From: Schizochytrium sp. TIO01
Lineage: Eukaryota > Sar > Bigyra > Thraustochytrida > Thraustochytriidae
Length of the DNA stretch: 64,000 bases
Direction: 5' to 3'
Assembly (NCBI GenBank): GCA_004764695.1
Contig: SMSO01000031.1
Coordinates: 5,699,261-5,763,260, forward strand
The notes below the pieces were generated by a model. That model was not told where the DNA came from and did not search any database. It saw only the letters and a program-made list of their open reading frames with translations. The position numbers and the translations under genes were made by a program. Shown one piece after another: positions 1-11,033 of this stretch (the first letter of the stretch is position 1; the number at the start of each line of letters is the position of its first letter).

Positions 1-3000
1 TGCCTAAAATGAACAGAACGGATTAGAACGCAGCTTTTTTTTTTTTCTTATTTTATCGATCATTCGATATGATCGTCAATATTGCTGCGGAGTTCACTTT
101 TTTATAGTAGACTCCTTCGAGATGGTCACCGCCTTCAAGCAAAAGCACTCTCGTGAGGCTATCGACTAATGCTGGTTGGGCTTGGAAAAGTCTGGAAAAC
201 CTGTCCGGTGGTGCTTATTATGGGCTCAGCTGACTGTATGTTTAACGACGGTGGGTAATTTGCAGGTACTACTGGGACGCGGCGCAATTATGCCGCTGGT
301 TTGAGCCGTGCGTTGCGACGGTTTTCTCATCTCGACGAATTGATCCTGTTGACACCAACTTGTTGTGTAGTCTGAGCAATTTGCCTGTAAACTGTAGGCG
401 TAGCAGATGTATTAGGCATATTGATAGTGATTGCTGCCTTCAAGTTGCTTTTGACAAGCCAAGAACTTGAAGAGCATGTGTCTCGTGAAGTATAAAGAAT
501 TTAACCAGTATAAAGAGATGCAGCCCACGGCCATCTGAGCTATGTGTTTTCAGACTAAGCTACGACGAACCATTTTGGAAGAGCTCGTCAGTCAGTCAGT
601 GATTAGGAGTCTTCTATGTAGAACTCGTCTTTGCTGTAGATGCCATATTTTATATTCAAGTGAGATTACATACACCCACATCCCAGTTGCAGTGCTAGGG
701 TTATCCCCTCTGTGGAGTTTTAGTGGTCGACGATTACAACGCAGATGTTGTTCTTCGCTTTTTACGAAAGGAACTTGCTGAAGCAGAAAGCTGCATTGCA
801 AGATTTTCAAGATTATCACACTCAAATTTAACCATGGCATAAAAAGAGGTTGATTCCATCTGGTCCACTATATCACAGAGCCACGAGCATTGCGCGAAAG
901 GAAACTATTCAGTAATCACCTCAACACGACTTCATGAAGAGTGAGCTTCGCAAGTTTGTTTGTGTAGTGCAGCGTTGCGCGTAAGTTCCTCAATGCTCCA
1001 CAGCGGTTTGCACCATGAATGCGAATGCTTCGAGAAATGTATCTCAATCAACCATTGAACTTTGAGAGTTGTGTCAGCAGACAGTGCCCGAATAAAATCG
1101 CATTTGCTCAGACTTGTGGATTGTTGTGATGTTAAATCTCCCAGAGGTCCCATAGTCGAGGCCACAATAGCGATATTGATCGTAGTGTTGCCGGACGGGC
1201 TTGAATCAGTGAGGTAGTAGCTACTAGCATCAGCAAATCATCTTGAAAATAATAGAGACAGAACAACTTCAGAAAGACGATGATAGGTATTCTTTGTAGC
1301 AGAAGTGCCAGAAAGTGAACATTGCAATTTTCGAGAGTGAAACTTCACACATTGTTGTGCCTGAAATCCCTGTAAAGTCCGCGGTGAAAGCCTATCGCTC
1401 TCCTGGGCCTTTTCCAGATCTCTAAGTAATAGCAGCAACTAGACAGCTCACAGAATTCCCACTGCTCGGTCTCAAATATACTTTGGTGAAGCGGCAACGA
1501 CACAGGCAATTTTGCTGGAACAGGTTTTGACGTGAACAAGTCAGTTCTACTAAAACACAATGCCAATACTAAACAGAACTTGCAATCAACGATGATGCTG
1601 TTGTGACGATAGTGATGAGTCATAGCATGGACAATGATTAGGAGCATGTTAAGCTCTAGAAGACCCAGACTGAGGACAGCTCTATTACAAACAGTGTCGT
1701 GTCAAAGCACGTTATATGCTCGATTTCTACTTTTGCACTCTTCGCTACCACCGCTTTCCTGTCCTCGCCATTCATCTGTACGGATGAAAGTTGTTTTTCT
1801 TCCCACCACACTTTTACCACGGAGACCTAGGTCCGGTAGTAGTATTCATGTAGTTCTTAGCGAGGTATTCCCTACTTTCAATTAATAGTGCTCTTATAAT
1901 ATTTGGTATCTGTTGTCATAATACGAAGTGAATAGAGATTTCTGGATAATTTCAAGCTCATGTTGCTAGCTTTTGAGTGAACACACCCCATTGAAATAAA
2001 CAGAGTTAGCTTGAGGAATTGGATAATATCAGGAGAGGCGAGTCTCCGTCAAATCCTGCACATTGCGCTTAGCAGCATTTGTGGCCAATGAAAGAGAGTG
2101 TCTTCTAAAACACCGTCAAATTTATTCTTCTCTAGAGAACTGCACGGCAAACTACCGGACACTAGTTTATTCTTTGCATGGTTTCCGTTGAGGCTCTTCT
2201 CTGATCTTGTAGTTTGATGCCAACTCGCCTCAGTGATTTGAAGCTTTTAAAAAAATACTGTACAAACCTTTGTGGTAAAAATGTAGCTTGAAGCTTTTTA
2301 CATATCTAAGTTTCTTTGAATAAACTATGTAGGAATTTAAGGTTTGCTCGCTTCATTTGGGGATGCAGCTCCTACAGAAGGTAATTTTTAGGGCCTTAAC
2401 AGGAAAGCTTGAGTTTATAAACTATTCACTGGCCTTGTCTTCAAGCTCAGGCGACAAGTCAACAGAGGATCCTGAATTTAGAAAGATAAGTTAACAACAA
2501 ACCTATGCTAAACTAAACTACATGTTCTTCATTACATAACATGATCATGGAAGCAAAGATGCAAGCAAGAGACATATCAAGATAAGCAAAACTTTATCTA
2601 CTCTTAGGAATGACCAAATGGCATTGTAAAAGCGGATGTTTTATGACCAACACGGAAGGAACCAGGTGTATGCATTAAACTATAGTATAGCTTGCTCCGC
2701 CTCTCCTCTTCCACAAAGAAATGTGCAGTCTTTTGCGATCTCGGAGTTTTTTTTACGCTATGGCACTCATGCATCGTTCTCATTGCCCTGGCAAGACGGA
2801 GTAGATTATTATAAAATCAAGGCTTGGAGGGGCTGGGCTTGTTGATAAGTGTTTACGTTTCGCACGTGCTCAATTTCTTTATTTCCAGTAACTACCAGAG
2901 CATAACATCAATACCTGCCCATATTATGCCATCGCAGCCAGAAGCGGAATTAGGCCATCAGTTCCCTCTCGCACGCTTTCAATCACGCAAAATACCTTTG

Positions 3001-3739
3001 TGAACTATTTGAACTATTGTCGTCTCTTTCGGTAAGAATCTATGCTGTGGCTAGACAATGACCTGGCATTTCAGCAAAAACAACTCGAGGTATGCAGCTT
3101 GCTCTAACTTTTGGCATAAAGCTAGGAAGCAAAAGCGAACCGGGCGTTTTGTAGGAATAAACACAGACAATCGAGCTGCCCCCCTCACTTAGAAGTTGTC
3201 CGTTTTCGCCTAGCCACCACACCCTCTCATGTGTATCTGGGCCCCATGTTTTGCTTTTTACCTCGCGCATCTCTCTTTGTATCTATATTCACCCCACCAT
3301 TGATAGCCATCCGCTGTCTTCACGTTACATATTTATTTGCAAGCTTTGCTGCACATCTCATATACCTCTATAGTCTCCCACATATAAATACATCCACTGT
3401 ATAATTTGCAGAGCTTCTACTCGTCACCTGTTGACATCAATGGCACTGATGCTGACGCCATTTTGTCATGCCGCCCCACTGCAAATGGTTGAAATACACC
3501 TGAGAGCGCATCAGATTCACACATTCACCGGCGTGCTCCGGTACAGACGTCCTGCAGGTGATCCAGCAGCGTTTTGTCGCTGTTGATTCTTGAATATAAC
3601 CCATCGCCACTGCTCAAAGACGGTATTCCTCTTCGTAGGTCCGGGTTTGAGACACCGGTTAGTAAAGAGCAAAGAGCAAAGACATCAATAGGCACGTGTC
3701 CAAACCGGATGATCCATTCACAGTGAGTGAGTGAGTGAG
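1..3739. other. Left-end region without a recognisable gene
   Basis: AT-rich DNA with stop codons scattered through all six frames. The short open frames here (mostly under 100 codons) show no family resemblance, no consistent codon bias and no domain motif. An intron-rich gene with very small exons cannot be excluded, but I cannot point to one. Confidence 0.5.
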
Positions 3740-3740
3740 T
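3723..3740. repeat. GTGA tetranucleotide microsatellite
   Basis: About 4.5 perfect copies of GTGA. The tract directly follows the stop codon of the small minus-strand frame at 3740-3964. Confidence 0.9.
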
Positions 3741-3964
3741 TACAAATCTGCAGCTGCCTGCTTCAAAACACTCCGCAGGATTTCTGCACAGCACCTCATT
3801 TTCGCCAGCTCTCCCCGAGCTCCTGCGCCAGGTTCAGTCCACACCCCGCGAGCCGAGGCGAGGTTGATCGGTTGTAAAGGTACTGCTGCTGTCTTCGTCG
3901 CGGTTTGATGCGTCGCCGAGTGCTGTACTTCCAGATCTGCTTTCGCGGCTTGGACTCCCTCCAT
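3740..3964 (-). CDS. Possible small ORF or first exon, unknown function
   Basis: An ATG-initiated minus-strand frame of 74 codons with a more coding-like composition (Ala, Glu, Lys and Arg rich) than the surrounding DNA. Its last third (residues about 55-74, ending in LKQAAADL) looks like an amphipathic helix with spaced Cys, Leu and Ile. It faintly recalls the first helix of a bromodomain, but no later bromodomain element is visible on the same strand. The sequence after the codon for the last Leu begins GTAACT, so the stop could lie inside an intron. I do not recognise the product, and this may be a chance frame. Confidence 0.2.
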   Translation of the reverse strand: MEGVQAAKADLEVQHSATHQTATKTAAVPLQPINLASARGVWTEPGAGARGELAKMRCCAEILRSVLKQAAADL

Positions 3965-4838
3965 CCAGCGGTATCCTTTTAAGCCTTTTTAATTTTTATC
4001 GATTGATTTGTTTGTTTGTTTGATTGATTGATTATAATTTATATTTTCATCACTTGTAAAATTAAATTAAACAAATAAAATAAACTAAAATCTTTTAAAA
4101 TCGTCTTATTGTCTGTGTCTCTATATAGATAGATATATATGCGCAGATTCATTTCATCCCTTAGCGAATTCATCGCAGATCACACATTTGATCGAATCGT
4201 CAAAACACGATGCAACGCAAAATCGCATGCCGAGTTAAAACGTATGGTCAGTAGGTCGGCGCTTACCCACCTACTGCCTACCTGGCCGCCTACCTAAGTA
4301 TTTGCCGATCCGTGCAGTTTGGTTTTGGCTGCACAGCAGTGGTTGGCTTATTCCCAGCTAGAGTCCGGACCGTCCTTTGCGTTCTACTTTTTAAACTAAA
4401 TTAAAAAATAAATCACTTTTTAAAACGCCTTTTTTAAAGTCTTACTAGTATGTCTTTTATTAGAGGTTCTTGGGAGTTGCAAGTTTTTACTTTTTATTTT
4501 ATTTTAATATATTTAATTTGAAATGAAATGAAGTAATATATTAATTTAAAAGAACAATACTGTTTAATTAAAAGGAATCATTTAAAAATTATTTTATAAG
4601 TTGAAGAAATGAAAAGAGGGAAAAGGGAAAGCAATGGCTCTCGCGTAATTTTAGAAAATTATCATCGTCGTCATCATCATATCATCATTAGTCTGCTTGG
4701 AGGTACCTGCATGCGCATTTTGATCAGAGAAATGACCAAACCTAAGCTTTCTGAGTCCCTCTTCGGGGTCTTTCTTGTTAACTTCGCATTTTTTTTCACT
4801 ATAACTAATTGATTAATTAACTATTAGCCAGCAAATTA

Positions 4839-4893
<55 letters not shown>

Positions 4894-5773
4894 AGAGGTA
4901 GCACCTCTAACAGGGAATCAAAGAGAGAGAGGTCAAGAAAATGAAATAAACTGAAATGAAATGACCAAAAATAGGGTCGCGCTGGCCCTTGGTCACGATC
5001 GACCTTGGCTTGGCTCCGACGCGCGCCCGCGCTACGCTCTGCAATGAGTTAGTGAATACTCTTGCTACCGCCTTTCCTACAGGCCTCGGGCCTCTCACCA
5101 GAGAGAGGTATGTTACTTTCGTGTAATTCTAAACGAGTTCCTGCCGTCTATCCGATCCTTGCCTCGAGATCATTCATGCCAAGTGTTACATATTCACGGC
5201 AGCTATGGTCTCTAATACACCTGGCTAGCCGTTGGGCGCACTATGGCCAAAGTTTACTTGGCAAACCTTTTGCAACTTGAGCGGAATGGGATCATCAATG
5301 CAGTGCACGAGCATATGGGATGGAATTTGCTAAGAGTCGCTGCATGTGAGAACAAGTCATGCAACAGCAGCTTCAGTGGCAATACCAGAGCTGTATCGTT
5401 TTGTCATATCCCACATGGATCTCTGTTCTTTCCTGTATTTATTACTATTAGAAGTATACATAGCCTCTGCGGCACCAAAACTTTCTCTATACAGTGGTAA
5501 TCTATCAGAAATATTGTGGCAATCATGATGCATACATGCCGTGCAGATTCCAAACCTTACAACCTCGGTTGTTGCAGCACTTTACCCGTTGATGGCAGAA
5601 ATTAGTTCAATTATTGCGAGCATGCCCCGATTCGATGGCCGTTCTAGCTTTAATTTAAATTTTAAATAGGTTTTTCATGAAACAAATGAATAATCATCAT
5701 GGTCCCGAAATAGATCCAAAAAAGAGTCTATAGCCTTTGCAAAGCTGGAGAAAGTAAGATGATATGTACTTAC
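3965..5773. other. Gene-free AT-rich interval
   Basis: Long A/T runs, an ATAG/ATAT tract near 4125-4140 and an ACTA microsatellite at 4841-4893. A moderately GC-rich patch lies at about 4975-5100. None of the short frames here is convincing as coding sequence. Confidence 0.5.
4841..4893. repeat. ACTA/AACT tetranucleotide microsatellite
   Basis: Fifty-three bases of uninterrupted ACTA repeat, about 13 copies. It is the longest perfect microsatellite in the window. Confidence 0.97.
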
Positions 5774-5888
5774 CTGCCGGCAGACTGATACTCGGACTAA
5801 ATGTATTGAAAATGCGGTTTGTGTTCTGGTCTGTCATGATGAGGTAACTTCCTAGCCCCTCGACAACGTCTGAGTTTGAAGGCACAAA
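5774..5888 (-). other. Possible isolated exon with a consensus splice donor
   Basis: On the minus strand an open stretch of about 38 codons runs from a possible acceptor (GTGTAG, ending at 5889) to a near-perfect donor, GGCAG followed by GTAAGTAC at 5773. The encoded segment (ending SISLPAG) looks protein-like, with evenly mixed hydrophobic and polar residues. I found no convincing partner exon on either side, so gene structure and product are unknown. The donor consensus is what is directly seen; the exon is inference. Confidence 0.25.
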
Positions 5889-6024
5889 CTACACAACTAT
5901 CTATTCGTCAGGCCTCTCATTTTCATATCTGGTCGCAAGATGCGCTTCGTTTCCTCAAGAATCCACACGAGGATTCTCATAGTTCTCAATTCATCAAACA
6001 GCTCAACACACTAGAGCAAGCAAG

Positions 6025-6035
6025 CCCCCCCCCCC
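6025..6035. repeat. Poly-C run
   Basis: Eleven consecutive C residues. The run is flanked by the short inverted pair CAAGC/GCTTG. Confidence 0.9.
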
Positions 6036-6233
6036 AGCTTGTTCAGATGGTGCTTCTAATACCCACCTTTCAGGGTTATAGTACTTTAAACATAACCTCT
6101 ATCGAGGTCTTATATTAAATGCACTCATCTCCTCTCCTTCCCTATCACATTACATTTTTCCAAAGAAGAACTTCTTCTTTTGCGAAACAGGCAGAAGAAA
6201 AAAAGGGCCCAGTATTTCCACAAGGCTGAGAAG

Positions 6234-6269
6234 CTGACAGACTTGCAGCGCAACGGAGCCGTCTGTCAG
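6234..6269. other. Nine-base-pair hairpin in a GC-rich island
   Basis: CTGACAGAC at 6234-6242 is the exact reverse complement of GTCTGTCAG at 6261-6269, with an 18-base loop. It lies about 90 bases before a second perfect hairpin. It could be part of a structured RNA or a chance palindrome. Confidence 0.4.
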
Positions 6270-6360
6270 GTACCTCGTCGCTGCTTTACGGCCTTCCTGC
6301 GAGACCCTTGCGCCGGGCTCCGCTCGCACCCCGACCGGCGCTCCACAAAACCGTAAAAAG

Positions 6361-6395
6361 GCCCGGCAGACTCCGAGCGCGAGCCTTTGCCGGGC
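6361..6395. other. GC-rich hairpin (GCCCGGCA stem)
   Basis: GCCCGGCA at 6361-6368 pairs perfectly with TGCCGGGC at 6388-6395 across a 19-base loop, in otherwise AT-rich DNA. The sequence then becomes T-rich. A structured non-coding RNA is possible, but I recognise no known RNA family. Confidence 0.4.
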
Positions 6396-6559
6396 ATTAT
6401 TCTACGCTATTTCTTTCTGTTCTCTGGTTTTCATGACTTTTTCAGTTTTCCATTCTTTCATGATTTCGGGTTATACTTTTAGAAAGAAAGAAAAATTGAA
6501 AGGGCATATCTGTGCCGACTAGGTTAATAGCAAGAAGCGAACAGACAGTTTTGCCTCGT

Positions 6560-6748
6560 CCTTGCCATCTCACCGTGAGACTTTCTGATCAACTGGAACG
6601 CGGACTTGAAGTTCTGGGCCGATGCGATCGTGATAGCCGCGCCTCTGGCAAAGGCGCTCTGCTTATTGCTGATAAGGATTATACGGGAGTCGCTGCGACA
6701 GTTGTAGTACGTAGTTCATGCCCGGAGAGGCAGAAGGTGGCGATGGAG
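6560..6748 (+). other. Possible exon, unknown function
   Basis: An open plus-strand stretch whose translation (including GKGALLIADKDYTG, then VVVRSSCPERQ) looks more like a globular protein than the surrounding frames. It ends at ATGGAG followed by GTGAGG, a plausible splice donor at 6749-6750. The frame has no convincing ATG: its only upstream in-frame start-like codon is a GTG at 6512, so any real gene would need an upstream exon. I recognise no family, and a chance open frame remains possible. Confidence 0.22.
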
Positions 6749-6972
6749 GTGAGGGAGGGCGAGTTCTTTGAGCCTTTTAAAGGTCCTTTTAGACTCTTTT
6801 CAAACCTCGTATTCTACCTGTCCCATTTCCTTTCAGACAGTTGTTATTTCATTTTCAAGAAATTAATTAAAACTGAAGGAAATGGAAAGGGCTGTAAAAT
6901 TAACAAGGAATGTCTTCTTGAGCTTCTTTCGGATCTCTTTAAGAACTCTCACAGCGTATGCATATGCATATC

Positions 6973-7015
6973 CCTGCTCTGTTCTGCTGCTCTGCTCTGC
7001 CCTGCTCTGCCCTGC
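6973..7015. repeat. Imperfect CTGCTCTG repeat
   Basis: Degenerate tandem CTGCTCTG/CTGCCCTG units covering about 43 bases. Confidence 0.75.
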
Positions 7016-8442
7016 GGTAGTTTCTGTTGTTGATGGATGCTACATGGGCCACAACTTCGTTTTTGAAGTTTCTTCTGGAGCTGCTGAGGGCCTGCTGCCG
7101 TGGACTTCACCTTGTCCTCTCATTGCTAATTGAAGTTCTCTTTCATCTTTTGGGGCAAACTTAAAGAGATTGTTTTCCTGAAGGAATGAATATCTACGTA
7201 GGTAGAACTGGTTGGTAAGTTTCACGATTTCCTCATTTCCTCACTTCGCTTTCGCTTTCGCTCATGGAATCAAACTTCTCTCTTCCCTTGCCAGCGGTCA
7301 ATCATTTACATGTGCCCAAGCCGAAGTGCGAGAACTGAAGAGACTCTGTGGACTGCGTCCAAGTCCTTGCTTCTGCTGCTGTCTGCTACAAAAAGCTGAG
7401 AACCACGGTAACAGTAGGTATTAATACTTCACTGCCATGCGCAATGCGAGAGAGAGATAGAGAGGAGAGTCCTACGATTTTTGCATTTACGTATGCGACA
7501 TGAACAGCTTGTTGGAGCAGAGCTGCATCTGGGGTGGCGAAGCGGGCTCATTGAACTTGACTGTAGCGGTCGTTCTCACGTTGATGGCATTGGATCAAAG
7601 CGAGAGAAGAAGGATTTGTGGAGGACGGAGCGAAAAGAATAAGGAATGGTCGTGTACAGCGAAGAAGAGCTTCTCCGATAAACGCGCTGCACAGCACCTG
7701 TAGGAGGGAAAGATCTGTCGAGCCTTCGCGGCATTTTCGCACCGTGCGAAGCGCACCGTGGCTGGAACAGACCCTTTCAAGACAGCATCAGCGTCGTCAC
7801 AGCACAAGCTATTCACATTGCAAAGCCAAAGCTAAAGCCAAAGCGGAGACCAATGGCGATTTTCATTTCGCTTGAAAGTAATGCGGGGACGATCGGCGAA
7901 GAAAGAAAACCACAAGTCGGCGGCTGAATGATCGAAGATACATCAATGGATCCTGATTGATCAAACGGTGCAGGTTGGCGGCTTAAAACTTCAGGTCCTC
8001 TTGCTCCTGGCATTCGTCCAAGAGCGCAACTAACGACTACACCCTGCTTCTACCCATTGCCAAGGAAGCAGGCCGCTGACCTGCGGAATCACTACGGAGC
8101 CGGCCCTCGGTTTTGCCCCGTTTGCTGGTGAAGTGCCTCGCTACCCGCTGCTCTTCGTCCTTCGAGGTGGTCGTCGGCGCCCCGCTCTTCGCCACCATCG
8201 ATCAAGTCGTCCAACAAACCAGCAAAGTAAGCTCTGGCGAACGACCACCTCGCTAGTTCTCTCTGGTGGCGCAAATCGTTTTGCACGAGAGGCGGCTCCA
8301 GGAGATGCCCGACTAGCTAGAGTGCGTGGTGGACGGACTCGTAGCACTTCTCCAGCAGCAGCTGCTCCTGGTTTTGGCGAATACTGATTGTTTCGTATTC
8401 GATCTTTCCAAATCGCAAAACTTCGAATTTCGAAATTTGAAA

Positions 8443-8487
8443 TTTGAACTTTGAACTTTGAACTTTGAACTTTGAACTTTGAACTTT
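8443..8487. repeat. Seven-base tandem repeat TTTGAAC
   Basis: Six perfect consecutive copies of TTTGAAC followed by a partial copy. It is preceded by diverged relatives (TTTCGAAATTTGAAA), which suggests expansion from a degenerate precursor. Confidence 0.9.
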
Positions 8488-8908
8488 GGCTCTGTCCTTC
8501 GATTTCTTGAATTCAAAAAACTACGAATTCAAAATCCAAATTCTCAGGTGCTTTGTTCCTTTCCTTTAGACATTCCTTTTTTTCTTTGTACCTTGTTTAT
8601 TATTATTTTATTATTATTATTTTTTTTTTTAATTTGAGACGAATAGAGAGAATGATGCGCGTTGTTCCACCTACCCAAGAAAAGAAAAGTACGCAAAGAA
8701 CTACGACTACGCCCCTACTACGAGGTAGGTAGTTACTATCTAAGTGTCGATTTTGAGCATGAGGGTCGCTAGAGGGGACAGAGGGTGACTGGGCGAGACA
8801 CTTTCCGCCCGAGTTCTCCATTTTGCTCCCTTGCCATAAGCCAGAAAACTAACCGGAAAAACGCCAAGAAGCTGCAAGGAAGAGCGAAGGGATGCATAAT
8901 CAGCCCTG

Positions 8909-8931
8909 GAGAGAGAGAGAGAGAGAGAGAG
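8909..8931. repeat. GA dinucleotide microsatellite
   Basis: About 11.5 perfect GA copies, in the upstream region of the dioxygenase-like gene. Confidence 0.95.
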
Positions 8932-9494
8932 CCCACACATGGGGGTAGGTATGCGCTTCCTTCCCTTGGTTTACAGTCACTACTACTTTCAGGTTGTTAG
9001 GAAAGCTGAGAACCTCTCGCATTCCTGTCGTTTCGTATGTATCTAAAGAGACACATCATTTTGTTTTTCTAGTTTAAGTTTAAACTTATTTTTAATTTCA
9101 ATTTGTTTTCAATTTAGTGGAAGAGCGTGAGGGGTTTAAAATATGATTGTCGCCTTTAAATTTAAAAACAGAGTTTTAAAAATAATAAAGATTGCGCAGG
9201 GTTTTAAACTTTTAAAAACCCAAGAATAATCATTATTTTGTGAGAAAGCTGTAAATAAATAGGTAATCATTGAAAAGGGTTTAAAGAGGAAAGGACCCGA
9301 AAGAGAAAGAGAAACATCTGAAAGAGACAGAGATACAAAGAGAAAGAGGAACAAAAACAAATAACTCGAAGCAAACCATTAGTATTATATGAGAAAGTGG
9401 GAAAAGAAAGAGAGGTCCGCGAGTAGTCCAAGCAGACTCCGATCGATCGATCGCTCGCGGCTCTTGCGGTGCAGAACCAACAGAAGACAGCAGG

Positions 9495-11033
9495 ATGACG
9501 GGCGATATTGTGGCGGCAGCAGCTGCGGCGGCGGCTTCGACAGGTGCAGAAGCCAGACCCCCCTCCCGTGCGATGGATGCGCAGCTGGATGTTGCGCTAG
9601 ATGCTGATGGACGCGTGCAAGGCAGCTTCGCGAGGGACCTCGCGTTCCACTGCCGCGTTTGGGAGAACTTCTTCGATGCCGAAAGCGGTGACGGGCAGAA
9701 AACTGCAAAGCTCGCAAGGGAGGAGTCTGGTAGCGGCGATGAGACCGCCGAAGAGTCTAAGCCCGAGGAGGACGCGACCAAGCCGGAAAAAATCGAAGCT
9801 GCAGAAACTAAGGAAAAGCAGCAACAAAAATCTGAAAACAAAGACGCTGTCGTTGCTGGCACTAAGCGAGAGCGCTCTGAAAGCTCCTCCAACTCATACC
9901 TGGAAGCTGTGACCGCGGCATGCCTGCGTCTTGATGCACTCTCAAAACGCGAGGAGGACGTGGACGCTACGTTCTGGATCCCGGCCAATAGTATCGCTCG
10001 TGTGGATGAACAGGAGAACTGGAACCTTCTTGAGGCGCTTGCTAGTCGCATTTTCAGGATACATACGGCTGGAGCAGACTTTGATGCTGAGCATTCTGGT
10101 GTCGAATGGTGGGTTCAGATCAGAGATGCGCCTTCTGATGGCACCGACGGTGAGTCTTCAGATACTTCAGATGGCACCCCCAAGAGACGCCGCAGGTCTT
10201 CTTCTGGATCAGAAGCAGCAGCGTCGGCTCAGGCTGCACCGGAGGAGAATGAGTCTGATAAAAAGATAAAGACTGCAGTAACTGCGGACGCTACTGCCGA
10301 AGACGAAGACGAGGATGCTGCCAGTGAGGACAGCGAGGTGTCCAGTATCCCGTTTCACATCGATAAAGACGAAACCCTCTCCGCATTGGCTGCCGTATAT
10401 GTGACTCCTGCTTTGTCAACAGTAACTTACCTCTCAGATGTTGGCGCACCTACGGTTGTCACCCCAATTATCTATTCTAACGAAAAGAGTGAGTTCGAAT
10501 ACACCTCTGAAGCGATCCCTGGCAACATGGCCGTATGCTACCCCAAGCCGGGCCGCCATCTCGTCTTTGATGGTCGTCTGATGCATGGCGTACCGTCATC
10601 ATTTGCTCGCGCGGGCGCTGCCGTTGGTGGGCGTCGTATCACATTTCTTGCCAACATCTGGCTCAACCACGAGCCTGTGGGTATCGAGCCAATTCCTGCT
10701 CAGGTGAAACGCAGCATTTACAACCCTGAGTCGCCCTTGGCTGCCTTTAAGGGTCTTGATCTTGGACCAGAGGTGAAGCCATCATCCGTAGAGGAAGCGG
10801 GCCCCGTTGCTACCATTGCCGCTGCAGGGGATAACAACAACCCTGCAACCGAGGATTCTGCATCTCCCCAAATCTTTCCCCTAAGTGAAGCCCCTGAGAA
10901 CATTGTCGGCATCTCTCTCGCCCCGCCCTCAGCTGTTGGCACTTTTCAGGTCCATAAAGATTCCAAGTTCCGCCCCAAACTTGTCATGTGCCAGGCTCCT
11001 CAGACTGCCAACACCCGCACCGCCAGCGAGTAA
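9495..11033 (+). CDS. 2-oxoglutarate/Fe(II)-dependent dioxygenase-like protein
   Basis: A 512-residue, apparently single-exon protein. The C-terminal half carries the residues expected of the 2OG-Fe(II) oxygenase double-stranded beta-helix. There is an HxD metal motif (His288-Ile-Asp290 in PFHIDKDE), a distal His364 in RLMHGVPS, and Arg380/Arg381 in GGRRITFLANIW as the likely 2-oxoglutarate anchor. The substrate is unknown; hydroxylation of a protein or small molecule would be the family expectation. Two low-complexity acidic or Lys-rich stretches (about 64-130 and 213-284) interrupt the fold. The second sits just before the HxD motif and includes a basic KRRRR patch that could serve as a nuclear localisation signal. 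The ATG at 9495 is the first in frame after the upstream region; a later in-frame Met (residue 27) is a possible alternative start. No signal peptide is evident. Confidence 0.75.
   Translation: MTGDIVAAAAAAAASTGAEARPPSRAMDAQLDVALDADGRVQGSFARDLAFHCRVWENFFDAESGDGQKTAKLAREESGSGDETAEESKPEEDATKPEKIEAAETKEKQQQKSENKDAVVAGTKRERSESSSNSYLEAVTAACLRLDALSKREEDVDATFWIPANSIARVDEQENWNLLEALASRIFRIHTAGADFDAEHSGVEWWVQIRDAPSDGTDGESSDTSDGTPKRRRRSSSGSEAAASAQAAPEENESDKKIKTAVTADATAEDEDEDAASEDSEVSSIPFHIDKDETLSALAAVYVTPALSTVTYLSDVGAPTVVTPIIYSNEKSEFEYTSEAIPGNMAVCYPKPGRHLVFDGRLMHGVPSSFARAGAAVGGRRITFLANIWLNHEPVGIEPIPAQVKRSIYNPESPLAAFKGLDLGPEVKPSSVEEAGPVATIAAAGDNNNPATEDSASPQIFPLSEAPENIVGISLAPPSAVGTFQVHKDSKFRPKLVMCQAPQTANTRTASE

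Larger units (their letters stand above)
5889..9494. other. Intergenic region upstream of the dioxygenase-like gene
   Basis: Mixed composition: AT-rich blocks, a GC-rich island at about 6234-6395 holding two hairpins, and several simple repeats. The frames between 7500 and 8390 occur in every phase on both strands with no domain signal, so I treat them as chance. One possible exon at about 6560-6748 is listed separately. Confidence 0.45.

Noticed and set aside
5766-5790. U1 snRNA-like start (TACTTACCTG)
   Set aside because: The 5' motif matches, but the downstream U1 loop motifs and Sm site are absent. The same bases are better read as a minus-strand splice donor.
9281-10051. A 256-codon minus-strand frame overlapping the dioxygenase-like gene
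   Set aside because: It is Ser/Ala-rich, lies antisense to a better-supported gene and has no recognisable motif. It follows from the codon bias of the true strand.
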